This document shows, in pieces, positions 36,394-47,584 of a stretch of 64,000 bases of DNA (positions within the stretch are counted from its first letter, which is position 1; the number at the start of each line of letters is the position of its first letter). Below the pieces are notes generated by a model. It was not told the origin of the DNA, searched no databases, and saw only the letters and a list, made by a program, of their open reading frames with translations. The stretch is from assembly GCA_032433595.1 (NCBI GenBank), contig JASWJB010000003.1, positions 248,001 through 312,000 of the forward strand, in the 5' to 3' direction. This DNA comes from Conoideocrella luteorostrata. Lineage: Eukaryota > Ascomycota > Sordariomycetes > Hypocreales > Clavicipitaceae. Position numbers and translations under genes: made by a program.

Positions 36394-37353
36394 CTACAGT
36401 GATAATATGGCCAACATGTCGTCCTCAAACAGCTTACCATCGGGAATAACAACCGAAAGCGTATGTGGCAGCTCTTTGCCGCACAAAGAATCGTACACAT
36501 CCATCCTTGACGCCAGTGATGCGTTGACATCCTTGCCCGGGAAGGCAGGCTGCCCGCCTCGCAATCCAGCATCGGCGAGATTCTTCATCCCACTCTCGTC
36601 GGGTGTAGCTTTAGCGCCCACGATACTCGAAAGATCGCGATTTTCTCCAACCGGCGACAGTGGCCCATCCATGTCGTGAGGGCAGTCAGCGCTAGTAGGC
36701 GTGTGCATAGAGCAGCCCGAGCTTTCTGTGTCCGCAATCGATCGCTTTCGGTTCTTTTCGGGCTCCACCGGCGACAGTGGCGGCACCGATTCAGCCTCCG
36801 TACTGAGTGTGCTGACGGATTTGCGGCCTTTGCGGATCTGTGACCAGAAATTGCGCTTCTTTCTCGCGCTCACGCTGATGGCAGATTCTGAAGCTTGGTT
36901 CATGCCCTGTTCCTTCGTCTTCGTCCTCGTCTGCTTCAGCTTGAGTGGTTCAGGGGACAGAGACGGCCTGGCGTCTTCAAGACTGTCCTGTCTTGCCGGG
37001 AGATTGGAGATGAGTCCCTTGTAACTCGACGGCTCACGGAACTCTTCGAGCTCGTCCCAGTATCCGGAGAAGCGGAACATATCATCCCAGCGCTCTTCGT
37101 CGGGCGCTACAGAGTCATTGGATGGCGTGTCGGCTGCGGAAGGGGGTGTGACGTGGCTTGTGGGCGATGGATTGGAGCTGCTGGGCTTCGAGTTTCTCAG
37201 CGGGTTTCTCGGTGGAATCATGAGGATCGGCGGCTTGGATTCGCTGGTCTCTGAATATGGCACGGCTGTGAAACTCATTTCTCCGTAGCCAATACTTGCC
37301 AGCGGGCTTCGCGTGCTTTGCCGCAGCGACGGGGTCCTTGAGGGAGCAGGCAT
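36394..37353 (-). CDS. Hypothetical protein, largely disordered
   Basis: This single exon encodes about 319 residues from the ATG at 37353 (MPAPSRTPSLRQSTRSPLAS). The upstream in-frame extension starts only at TTG. I do not recognise a domain. The sequence is rich in Ser, Pro, Glu and Lys, with many SP/TP sites (LSPVEPEKNRKR, PLSPVGENRD). It has one more ordered stretch, ERWDDMFRFSGYWDELEEFREP, and a basic patch, SARKKRNFWSQIRKGRKS, that could act in nuclear import. The C-terminus is hydrophobic (LFEDDMLAILSL). A TATATAAA-like box lies at 37541-37549 on the coding strand side. The length of the open frame and the codon pattern support a real gene; function is unknown. Confidence 0.6.
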   Translation of the reverse strand: MPAPSRTPSLRQSTRSPLASIGYGEMSFTAVPYSETSESKPPILMIPPRNPLRNSKPSSSNPSPTSHVTPPSAADTPSNDSVAPDEERWDDMFRFSGYWDELEEFREPSSYKGLISNLPARQDSLEDARPSLSPEPLKLKQTRTKTKEQGMNQASESAISVSARKKRNFWSQIRKGRKSVSTLSTEAESVPPLSPVEPEKNRKRSIADTESSGCSMHTPTSADCPHDMDGPLSPVGENRDLSSIVGAKATPDESGMKNLADAGLRGGQPAFPGKDVNASLASRMDVYDSLCGKELPHTLSVVIPDGKLFEDDMLAILSL

Positions 37354-37540
37354 CGTGGCGTTGGTGAGAAGGAGCCAAGCCCGCGACAATCTAGATCAAG
37401 AAGAGTAGATAAAGAGGAAACGATAAGCTTCTGTGCTGTCCAAGGAACCTATACGTCAAGTCTGGCGGCAGCAGTGAGTGAGTGAGTGATTATGAAAGAT
37501 GTGAAGTTTGCACGGCGAGGTCGCTCAGCCGAGAAATTCG

Positions 37541-37550
37541 CTTTATATAC
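37541..37550 (-). promoter_or_regulatory. TATA-like element of the disordered-protein gene
   Basis: GTATATAAAG on the minus strand lies about 190 nt upstream of the ATG at 37353. This spacing is plausible for a fungal promoter with a 5' UTR. It is a sequence match only. Confidence 0.4.
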
Positions 37551-37553
37551 GGC

Positions 37554-39327
37554 GATCGGTGTTCTTTTCACACGGGCGCCTGCCAGGAATTAGCTTCTGA
37601 TGGCTGACGCTCTGGTCCTAGCGACGCTTTCGGGTCAAAGAGCCATAGGATCTGGAGGTATAGTTAGCATCGGAGTCTACTACACGGCGAGCTACGCAGA
37701 TAAGGTTTTGCACGGGCGGGGTGATTATCCCCAGCATCCAGGAGCACATTACTGTTTGCAGACGAAAAGCTCCGATTCGAGATCTCGGGTCAATAAAGTA
37801 ATGGCAAAGTCCCGAACTGGCTAGTCCAGCATTGCAGTCGCGCCGCCATCGCCGCTGGCGATGTGTTTGCCGTTGCCGTTTGCGGCCGAGGCGTGTCTTA
37901 CCTGTGAGACAGCACACAAACTTGAAGGTGAGTGACGTGCGGCAACACGGCATGCTCGCATTGCGTTGAACGGCCGAAAACCTATCGGATAATAGAGGTT
38001 TGTGAAAGCGATGACATGAGCGAGACGTTAATGCAATGCATTGATCCAGCAGAGCATGCTCCATGGCACTGTTGTGGTTGTTACGAGGCGTCGAGCAGAC
38101 CTGGCGTGATGCTTGGTGCCGGTTGGGCACGGAATTGCTGCGACTTGTGCTGTTAGTTAGTGTCTTACGCGAATGCAGTGGCGCTATAACTAAGGTTTTG
38201 CCCGCCATACCCCAACCGGTAGCGAGTGCCATGGGCTGAACGGCAGCAGTAACTAGCTTTTCTTCAAATTCCTCTACTCGCAGGAACCTTGTGATGTGCT
38301 TCTCTGTTGCAACGGCTTCCTCATAGCTATACAGCTGCGGGGCACATATTGACTCCTCGCTCTTCCCGGGCTCCGGCGTTCCCAGACTTGAAGATCAAGA
38401 CGTGCTGGGAACGACAGGCTTCAGCGCAAGCGGTATTTCGATGCGCCAGCAGAGGAGTTGACCTCAACACATTTCTTCTCAAATGGCAGGCCAAGACCAT
38501 GCTTAGAGCACAGCCCGCTGTAAAGCCCCGTCCGCAGATGACATCAATGCCAAGCGGGCATATTCAGAACTGCCATCCCCATACCGTCTGGAGCTCCGGA
38601 TCACGGCTGGCCCTTGCGCTCGCCCCAACACTCACCTGCACCTATGGCTGAGCGCTCTAGGGCCAAATCCGTAATTTAACCTCGCCGCGATACTCTCGAT
38701 CCCCGTTTCGCGACTAGTTTTTGCGATGCTACGTGCTTGCAGGTGAGGTGTCAGCAAGTCTGGTGGCATATATAGTCTATGTATAGTATGCATAGCCTGT
38801 TGCATGCGCATTTCTGCTGCTTCCCGAACCTTGGGCTTATCGCTCTAACCAAAATGGGGGAAAGGGTTCATGAGACTCCTTGGCGCGAATTCCACCGATG
38901 GACTTTCTTGCCGTGAGAGTTTTACTACTATGGAGCATTTGCTTGCGGCAATGGACCCGCCATGTCTCTCGTGCGGAGCCGAGCAACGACCCTTTGGCAT
39001 TTGATGCGGTTCGTATTTGATGGGAGCAAGAAACGTGATTGTTTCCGTCTTTGGCGGCGCCGGGTCTATTCTATTTATGTCTTTTTGTTCGGAAATTAAA
39101 TTTCGTATGCTGGGGGCTCTCTCTCGCCTTTGAGGGCGATCAAATCCGCTGTTACGATAGGATGAGACACAAACACTGGACTATACTCAGTAATGGAGCC
39201 AGCGCTGACGGACAAACCCCTTTGTTCCTATTGAAGCCGTGCATGTAGTGTACCTGTGATAATTCCAAGCCCTCTGAGCCCTCTGAAACACACAGCTCAT
39301 TCAGGCAATCGCCATTTCTCACCGTCT
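37554..39327. other. Intergenic, nothing supported
   Basis: Open frames on both strands around 37.6-38.65 kb are Ser/Arg rich or overlap one another and show no family features. I see no RNA gene. Confidence 0.5.
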
Positions 39328-40546
39328 TCAGACATCATACACGATACCCGGGCCCGCGGTAACCGCGTCGTTGCACTGACCGTCCACGGTCAGTCTAGTG
39401 TCCTGCGGCGCAACCAGGACAGTCAATGCTGATTTGAAGTCGCTTCTCGTCAGCACCAATTGACCATCCAGCTCGTTGTTCGCAGCCACAAGAACCGTCT
39501 CGGACTTCTCAGTGAGGTCATCTAAGACAATAAACATATTGTAGTTTAACTCAGATCCCTCGGTCGAAAAGCGACTACGCGCAATGGCATCGCATTCGAC
39601 AGCAGAGGCGCCAAGCAAGGCTGCCGGTGTTTTGGGAGCCGAATCTAGGCGCGCGCCTTCTTTACCGGAGTGGAAAGGCGGTGCGTCAATGGAAGTGACA
39701 AAAGCCATGGACGGCCCGGCGATTTCTTCGTCGCCCCAGTCTTGGTCATAGGTCTCCTCGAGAAGTTTGTTTATGGTCTAATAAGAAACAACAAAAAAAA
39801 AAAAATAAGAGGTTAGCTACAGCGGCTAATAGGGACTGAGAGTGCTTACCTTGAGATTCACCTCAGCAGTTTGGAAGATGGGAAAGTAGGGGATATCCGT
39901 ATCAAGACTTCCAGGCGTGCTGCTTTCGTCCCAGCTGTCGTGAATAGGATACTGCTCAACATCAATGCGCTTCGGTCTGGCTCTCAGCTCATCTACCCGC
40001 TGCTTGTCCCACTGTCCACCCACCATGGCAGCTTCGTTGCGCAGCTCACGGACGGCCTTGGTAGACGCCGCGGCTTCTTCGACAGCCACAAGGCTCAGCG
40101 TGGCGGATGGGAGGTTGCACCGAAAGGCAATTTGAATAGAATCGCCGCGCTCATCCTGTCGTCCATCTGTTGCAATCTGGCAAGTTTTCCCATCCTCGGC
40201 GGTGGTGCCATCGAGGATTACAAATGCTTTGCGGCTAATATTGTCCCTTGACTGCCTTGCATCCATGAATGTGCCGAGTGATTCATGGGCCGCTGGGGGA
40301 GCGTCTGAGAATGGAGTCTGGAACGAGTCGAGCTCGTCGCCATTTGTAATGAGCTTGGATAAGTCCTTCTCTGCCACAAGTACGAGTTCATCATGACTGA
40401 GAAGATCTTTCAGAATCTAGCGGCTGTCATCATTTATGCGCGGCCAAACTAGGGTCGATATGACATACTTGGATATCAATATCGGTGGTGCAGACGACGG
40501 GGAACTTGACTCCTTTGGTGGACTGGCTGCGGAGCGTGGGACCCAT
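39328..40546 (-). CDS. Conserved-looking protein of unknown function
   Basis: Three exons (40469-40546, 39850-40416, 39328-39777), with introns of 52 and 72 nt, encode about 364 residues. Splice joins keep frame and give MGPTLRSQSTKGVKFPVVC at the N-terminus, then ILKDLLSHDELVLVAEKDLSKL, and later NLK joined to TINKLLEETYDQDWGDEE. Two strand-rich regions (FVILDGTTAEDGKTCQIA in the middle and NMFIVLDDLTEKSETVLVAAN in the last exon) look like internal repeats of one fold: each has a hydrophobic strand, an Asp, and then Thr/Lys. There is no signal peptide and no membrane segment, so it is probably cytosolic. I cannot name a family. Confidence 0.65.
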
Positions 40547-42209
40547 GATCAGATAATGGGAACAAACGAAATCGACTTCCTGAAAGCGTCTTATTGCTGG
40601 TTTTGCTGGTTTCCGAGATTGGTGCTGGATGTTGATGATGCGTGTGGCGGCGCTGCGGCTGCTGTAGGGCGGGTTCCAATGGACAGGCTGCTGGTTGGGT
40701 GAGACCGCGCTGATATAGCGACCGGCAGTGAGTGCGTTAACAGAGCTGAGCAGCGTATTACGTGAGTAATACATACAATCATGCAGGTCGGGTCAAGACG
40801 TCATCTTGCGTGTGCCGGGCACTCTCGAACGGCATGTATCAAAAAGCGGGGGAAAGATGCACGATGGACGGAAGCTGGAAGGACGTCTTGAATACCGAAC
40901 TAGATGATAGCTGCAGCACGGCGCGGCGCGCCTCGGCCCCTCAATTCATGAAAGTGGCTGTCTCTCTCAATCGCGATCCTATCAAATTGCATGAAGGAGC
41001 TACAGTAGGTTGATCTACCACCACAGCTGACAATACGCTGCGCTGCCACCGGATTCCCGCCGAGCGGCCCCCCCCTCGCTTGTTACCAAAGACGACGCAG
41101 GTGATGGCCATCAAGCAACATCGGCGAGACACAACGAGCCTCAACAGCAGACACACTTCTATGCAGCCGTCAAGCGACGATATTCGGGGGCATCATACCG
41201 GGTCGGCGAGATAGGGTTTAGCTGACATGGAGAAGTCCCGTCGGGAAACGGTCGACATTGAATTGGTCTCGATATTTTGCATTGTAGGCGTGGTTCTCCG
41301 CGAGGTGGCTCTAGCGAGGACAAGGTCATATGTTGTAATTGACGTTATTTCCAAAAAGCTGTGAAAAGAGCAGAAAAGCTCGGGCACGAATGAAATATGG
41401 AAGAGAAGGTGTAAAAGAAACTAGAAAGCCGCCTTGTGGCTCCGTCTCTCCCTTCACCGCTCTTCCAAAAATGGGCAATAGACTACAACTTGCTGTCGAA
41501 ATCGGACTCTGTAGGGTAAGTTTCCATCACGAACGTAGTGGAGATAAGAGCACGGAAGGGATCCGTCGCGTGGTTATTTGGCTGGTGAAGCTTTTCTTGT
41601 AGTCCCAATGATTGGTTTTCTATGGGGACCCTGGTTGCGCTTCAGGTCCGAAGTGGTGAGCATCGCTGGGTCAGCCACAGAGGTCTACCAGCATTACCCA
41701 ACGAGCGCCGCTCGGGATCGACTTCCGATTCCGATCACGAACAAACTTCGACTTTGCCGATTTTCGCCCTGGCTGCGACATTCAGTGTTTAGCTTAGCGA
41801 AAAAAAAAAAAAGACGCGTCAAGCATGTCAGTCACCCAAGTACATCAGACTCTTCCATCCCCCATCAAAGTACTGTATGAGATGACAACGGACAATCACC
41901 GGAACTAGCAGACGAATGATGGTGCCTCAAACCGCACCATGTTGACTTCATGAAATATCTAGAGCCTATTCAAAGACAAGCAGGCGCGGAATTTAGTACT
42001 ATTCCAGATCTATTTTACAAACCGGTGGTCATACTTAAATTTTGGATCTCGGCTTGACTTCCCGAGGCCCGTTCGGTATCTTGCCAGCGTCATTGAATAA
42101 GTAGGCGGATCTTGCATTGACAACCACCACAGGATAAGGCCATTCACCTCTTTGTTTAACTTCCACCATTGACACAGCATTGGACAAGTTTTTAGCCGTT
42201 CCTAAAACA
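40547..42209. other. Intergenic, nothing supported
   Basis: 1.7 kb with only short frames lacking any recognisable feature. An A-run near 41800-41812 is the only simple sequence of note. Confidence 0.5.
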
Positions 42210-43016
42210 ATGCAAGCAGCCAATCGTCTTCAGAATGCTCTCAAAACCAGCCGTCCGGCATACGGGGGGTGGCAAATGCTCCCCGGATCAAACCTTACCC
42301 GACTATTGTGTCGGTCGGCAACAAATATGGACTGGCTACTTGTCGACTTGGAGCATGGAAACATATCGGATGACTCTATGCACGAGATCGTCGCCGCAGC
42401 TGCTGCATGTGGCATTTCTCCGATTGTACGTGTTGCCGAGGGACAAAATTGGATGATCAAACGAGCATTAGACTCCGGCGCACATGGCATTCTTGTGCCT
42501 GTTCTAGAGTCTGTACGAGATGCACAAAATGTGGTAAAAGCCTCCAAATTCCCCCCCGTTGGCACAAGAGGCTTTGAACCTCTATTTGCACTAGAAAAGT
42601 TTGTTGAGCAGCACGCTCACGGCGGAGGCGCACGAGAGCTCACTGGAAGAGAATATTTACAACAAGCCAACAGCTCACTTATTATTGCTGTTCAAATTGA
42701 GACCCAGTCTGCTCTTCAAAATGTGACAGAAATTGCGCAAGTACCAGGCATTGACGTCCTATTCGTAGGGCCTTTTGACCTTGGTGTTAGCATTGGTCAT
42801 CCAATTGTTGGAGGTAAAATGGATGAAACTCTTATCCGCGCTATCCATTCAGTTCAAAATGCCGCGCAGGCTGCTGGAATCACCGCGGGAATCTACTGTG
42901 ATAGTGGCGAAGATGCAAAGGAGTGGGCTAGCAAAGGATTCCTTATGAAGAGTGTAGTGACTGATATTATTGGTCTCCGGCAAGTTTTTAGCCAATCTTT
43001 CAAGGCTGCCGAGTAA
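42210..43016 (+). CDS. HpcH/HpaI-type aldolase (2-oxo acid aldolase family)
   Basis: This single exon encodes about 268 residues from the ATG at 42210. It is a compact TIM-barrel class II aldolase of the HpcH/HpaI/citrate-lyase-like group. Marks are GWQMLPGSNLTRLL, MDWLLVDLEHGNIS, the strand with Arg PIVRVAEGQNWMIKRALDSGAHGILVP, VGTRGFEP, IIAVQIETQSAL with the metal-binding Glu, and DVLFVGPFDLGVSIG with the metal-binding Asp. Such enzymes split or form 4-hydroxy-2-oxo acids to give pyruvate plus an aldehyde. The length is normal. It heads a region with a 2OG oxygenase, a regulator and an aminotransferase, so it may have belonged to the same pathway, but this is inferred from position only. 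Confidence 0.88.
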   Translation: MQAANRLQNALKTSRPAYGGWQMLPGSNLTRLLCRSATNMDWLLVDLEHGNISDDSMHEIVAAAAACGISPIVRVAEGQNWMIKRALDSGAHGILVPVLESVRDAQNVVKASKFPPVGTRGFEPLFALEKFVEQHAHGGGARELTGREYLQQANSSLIIAVQIETQSALQNVTEIAQVPGIDVLFVGPFDLGVSIGHPIVGGKMDETLIRAIHSVQNAAQAAGITAGIYCDSGEDAKEWASKGFLMKSVVTDIIGLRQVFSQSFKAAE

Positions 43017-43865
43017 CTTGAGTGGCTAGCAGCTCCCTAGGAGCATATTGGTTTAAAGCCAGAGCAATATCATCACAGCTCCGCCAGTTGAATCTCCCAT
43101 GAGATCTTTATTTGTTGGAACATGACAGTATACGATTGTTCGGACATTGCACGAAACTCATTTAATCAAATCATATATCACGTCGTATACGGGCGTATAA
43201 GTACCACATAAAGTGACCTCTAGGTTATGCCATTTTTCTCACCAAAATGCGATAGCATGTAACGACGGCGAAACGGAAGAAGGGTCCAGCTTGATTATGA
43301 CGCTGTGACATTTAAGCACGACAATCAACAGCTGCTTTCGCGAATACTCTTGTTCCGCCGACTTTGCCATTGAACTACTTTGATTAATATTGAGAACTAG
43401 GACATTCGTCTTTCAATGGTAAAAATTGTTGATCCGACGTACTGCTCTCTTTTCCATAGTCTCGAGAGGAGAAGCCGACCCAGCGGCTTCTGCCCGCATA
43501 TTTCCGTAAGTATGGGTTCAAGCCCCGATGCTTTTCGTAGCCTAATAGCTCGAACCCACTTTGTAAATAGTCTAGCTAATATTGTAGCAAACATATCGAG
43601 GCAATACTCGGTACTAATCGGTAGCTTAAGCCGCTAAGGTAGAAATGATACCATTGTACAGGAATTTCCTTGTTTAATGGGCTATGAGGGATCCTCAAAT
43701 GTAATCCCGAAAATTAAATCCGCGGCGCAGACACGTTGAGGAGTATTAATATTGCTTATCTTCGATGTCAAGAAACATTGTATCCTCTTATACTTCGATC
43801 ATCAAGAACGTAACAAACTTTATTAAAAATAAAACAACGGCTTCCCGGTCGAACAATCTTGCACA
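43017..43865. other. Intergenic, one strong hairpin
   Basis: No gene recognised. It contains a perfect 8-bp hairpin at 43470-43491. A T-arm-like GGGTTCAAGCCCC near 43517 does not extend to a tRNA fold. Confidence 0.5.
43470..43491. repeat. Perfect 8-bp stem hairpin
   Basis: AGAAGCCG and CGGCTTCT flank a 6-nt loop (ACCCAG). No T-run follows and no gene end is near, so the role is unknown. Confidence 0.6.
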
Positions 43866-44175
43866 ATGTCTTCTTTTACCCAGAGTAAGATTATAGGGCC
43901 CGAACAAAAAGGCGAAGTTGAAAGATATGACTCGTCTCTGGCTGCTGTAGGTTCTCGTGACGAACAGCTTACATCTGCACAATCCGACCTTCATCGTCGG
44001 CTCAGTAACCGCCAGATCCAGCTCGTTGCTATAGGCGGCTCCATTAGCACTGGTCTCTTCATTTCAGGATTTCATTTCAGAATTGGACTGTTAATATCCC
44101 GGATACTCTGGCCGATAATGGGCCAGCCAGTATTCTTGTCCTTGGTGGTAGCCACGGAGGCTCTCAGACCTTAAC
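43866..44175 (+). pseudogene. N-terminal fragment of an amino-acid permease (AAT/YAT type)
   Basis: From the ATG at 43866 the frame reads a hydrophilic N-terminus and then LHRRLSNRQIQLVAIGGSI and STGLFIS, the hallmark first membrane helix of fungal amino-acid permeases. Beyond this point the sequence leaves the family's frame. A +1 frame still reads NGPASILVLG, which resembles the next helix start (GPASLFLGY). The rest of the roughly 500-residue transporter is absent. The fragment is therefore a frameshifted, truncated relic and not a functional gene. Confidence 0.75.
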
Positions 44176-45500
44176 CTGAACTACATGCCAGGTAACCTGC
44201 GATTCAATGGGAGCATGATGATGGAAGAAATACGAGAAATGTGCTTGGGAACCCATTATAAGCTGTAGCTTGGCTTGTGAACAGATTAGCAGCTTACAGC
44301 ATAGAATTTCTACCTGGACAGGCTATCTTACCGAGTAGTTGCCTAGAGGCAGTCCCAATGAAAGAGAAAGGCTACTGGAAATGTTCATCCGAGGGCTTCA
44401 GTAGCATAGATTTTGACGTTGCGTGAATGCGGCTTTGATAACAGACAATTCTTCATAGCTCTATTCTATTGTTGGTCACATTCAAAACAGTACCAAGAAG
44501 CCAGACTAATAAACACAAAACCTTCCGAAGTAAACTTATCTAGTTTATCTCATCTCCTTAGCGTCTGATAAATTACCGATCCCATCCGTTAGTCGATCCA
44601 GGTTTCGGAGGCAGTTGCTGGCAATGGTCGCACCTAACATGGACATAGACTGAGAGTAGGACATCCGTGGCTCGTAACAGCGGGTCTAGGAAATAATTGT
44701 GCAAAGTACACTTAGCTTGTGAAGTATAGGGAAAGGTGAAGTTCATCAGGTGATTCACGTTCAACGATGAGATGAGCGAAAGAATTTTGTGTAGTAGGAG
44801 CCATAATGTGATTCAAGGAATCAGCAGCTATGGTTATTCTGACAGTGGAAAAGACATGAATTCTAGCTTAGTTGAAAATGTTTTAGGTCTCTTCTCATCG
44901 TTGAGTTCTAGATAAGAATCCGTCAGCATTAATATACCGTCATTCATATCTTCCTTGACTATCCCTTTCGTAAGCCAGGAAGTCTTATTTTAGGCGCTAG
45001 ACCGTAATAGCTATGAAACAGTATAAACAGTCGTCTCCATACCGATCTCCTGAGGCATCCAAGATCACTTGATATTCCCCGTGTTCCTTCAATTGACCAT
45101 CTCTCGACAGTGTGACCGGCTTAGTTCGCCTAGTCCATATCAGGTGACGCTGCGCTACTTTTAATTCACAGTAGCCTGACAGAATGGCCCTATACTCTTT
45201 CAGCAATTCCACATAAAGACAAATCAAGTTTCGCAGTGAACATGCCTGATCAGCACCATTCAACCCCTTGTAATATTTTGTAAACTGACTAAGCCTCCAG
45301 CGTAATGCCTTGGGCAGCTTCGTATTGTATGCTTGGCAATCAATACACGTTTGCATTGCCGACCATTGATCACGTTGAAAGAAAATAAACTATTATGTAA
45401 AATCAAAACCCAATTCCAAATGTTGTCTTTTCAAATATCAACTGCAGAATAGCCAGAATTGGTTACGAAGGCCTTGTTAGTTCAACTATATTGAAACATG
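44176..45500. other. Intergenic with an unassigned 119-codon frame
   Basis: A minus-strand frame at 44997-45356 could encode 119 residues, with four Cys in CIDCQ, ACSLRNLIC and DDCLYC contexts. I do not recognise it, and it has no clear start context or neighbours. It may be a relic. Confidence 0.35.
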
Positions 45501-46607
45501 TCATTCAACTTTGTACATTTGTTCCAACATACTCTCCAAATACTCTTTTTGTTCGGTTATAAAAGCTCGAATCTCTTCAATGTCGAAACCCTTGCACGTT
45601 TCTTTTCGGCGACGCTCATTCTTTAATTGCGACCGGAATCGTTCTTCAAGAACTTCGAACCTATATTCGGTGTATTGTGAATACAACTCTTCAAGGTTGC
45701 TAGTTGCTCGCACACCCGTAAGGATAGTTTCGTCTCGAATAAGAGGGTTTTTGGGCCGAAGAGGAGTTACCATAGCGATGCGTTCACGTTTCACGTCCTC
45801 CAAGAGCCTTTAATGCTTGGTGATAAATATACCTCCCCTGCATGACGATGGCAGTTCCCATTGCTGGACCACGAGCTTTTCTAACATCTCCATTTGGCAA
45901 TTTGATTGCGGTTTCGCCGCCTATCATGCCTGAGCAGTCTGAAACCATCGTAACGCACACGAATGGGAAGCTGTCATAGTGCCAAGCCACTTCTGATGTG
46001 TGATCCCCGTAGGTCACAACATCGGCGTTCTGATCATTGATGGAGATGTTGATGTTCGCGACCTCAAAGTCAAATGCTGGTACAAGCTCTATGCCCGCAA
46101 CTTGAGAGATCTTATCCAGAACTTCCGGCGAGTACCAAGCATCGTACGTGAAAGAAGCGCGGCTAATCGTCACATTTTCGTATGTTTTCACAAACAAACA
46201 ATGTGCGGGTTGTACCTTTTTACTTACGAAGGACCCATGCCTCGGATCATATTGGCAATGTAATCGGAACTGTAGCGACAATTTTGAAGCACCTCTGGAC
46301 TGAACATTTCTCGTCTCATCTGAAGCATAGCGTCTCGGCTAAATAGAGGAAACGTGTCCGAAACGGCAGTAGTTGAAATTCCATGCCCCTCCAAACCAAT
46401 GTCCTTCATTGTTGTGATGGTGGTAGGGGCTTGAAAGCAAACATGACGATCTGGATCCCAAGTATCCACACGAACATTCTGCGCGTCTTCAATGAGAAAC
46501 GTTGGGACATCGGTCTTTGGCCGAGTGACTTTCTTCGTTCTGGGTCCAACCACAGGCGGTGCTTTGTGGATTGGATGGGATGCTTGGGAAATGTATAAGG
46601 CAGGCAT
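45501..46607 (-). pseudogene. Fe(II)/2-oxoglutarate oxygenase-like gene with 7-bp duplication frameshift
   Basis: Exon 1 is 46228-46607 and a 65-nt intron lies at 46163-46227. Exon 2 runs on from 46162. It reads a typical 2OG-oxygenase core: EVAWHYDSFPFVCV, with the HxD iron ligands, then GGETAIKLPNG and GRYIYHQALKALGGRE, with the likely distal His. At 45783-45796 a 7-bp unit (ACGTGAA on the coding strand) is present twice in tandem. The extra copy shifts the frame and gives TGA at 45784-45786, so the product would stop at about 252 residues. Without it the frame continues directly through RIAMVTPLRPKNP and about 90 residues to a stop at 45501. The downstream part still looks conserved, so the lesion is recent, or is an assembly error. 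Substrate unknown. It is divergent from the Zn2Cys6 gene. Confidence 0.8.
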
Positions 46608-47584
46608 GATTATTTAAAAAGATTGAAAATGATCAACGGCAAGCAAGTGGCTACTCAAGACAGTTTTTTTCTTTAAAAAATTATTGATTTGCTTGCAGAG
46701 TTACTCAGGTAGGATGATATATGAACTCATCTTTTATAACTGCAAAATGCTCGAGCAGAAGCAATATCGCCAAGCGCGTGATCACGAACGATCAACATCG
46801 GAGTCAACCGCGCCGGATTAGCATCCGAGCTTCTACCAGACATCGGTGTCCTTCGTCAACTCGGCGGCTTGACTGTGGAAAGCTGGTTTCGGGCTGGACC
46901 GAGACAGTCTGGTCTCGGGTAGGCTTGCCGTTCGGGCGAAAATGCCGTGCTGATAACGCCGCTCCTCGGCATCGGCATCGGCATCGGCTTCGATAAGTGC
47001 TTTCGGGTTTGCTTCTTCACTTCCCAATGCAGCTTTGGATGCTTTTAGAGGAAAGATCCACTCAGTATACGATTCCGGTTCGCTGAGGCTAGCGCAATTA
47101 TTGTTGGAAAGATGAACGGATCTTATGGTGAGGGAATCACCCTTAATCGCTTCGACAGCTCTTCATGAATGGGTGTACAATCTGGGGCTAGATGCTGGTG
47201 CAAAGAGGAGACAAAGAAGGGTCGGCGAGTCTCATCAAGATCTCTCTCCTTGAACTTTAGAAAGGGGACAACGCAAGTTAACCCTTCCGCGTTTATTGCA
47301 GGTCGGGGCCAAGCGTAAGCTGTGACAGTTTGATCCTTTCGCTGATCCAAGATTTCCACGCGCATGATGCCATCACGTGAGTTACTCAACGCAGACTGGC
47401 GGGGAAAAGCTTCTCACTTCCCAAAGGTAGTCCCGCCAGCGACATTTCGTCATACTGGTTTGAGCAGCGAATGTACATCCCTTCTGCTTCACAATCCAAG
47501 CCTCTTATTCTTCGTAACGCAAAAAAAAAAACAAAAGAGAAGAGAAGAGTGGTTCTAAAGAAGCTTTCCTCATCTTCAGAGCAA
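46608..47584. other. Divergent intergenic region between oxygenase and regulator
   Basis: About 980 bp that should hold both promoters. It has a short (GGCATC)3 repeat at 46968-46985. A minus-strand frame of 88 codons at 47123-47389 has no recognised content. Confidence 0.45.

Noticed and set aside
37618..38232. 204-codon minus-strand frame
   Set aside because: Ser/Arg-rich composition without any ordered segment or recognised motif; no supporting signals.
43500..43560. T-arm-like GGGTTCAAGCCCC suggesting a tRNA
   Set aside because: No matching acceptor stem, D-arm or anticodon arm can be drawn upstream at normal spacing.
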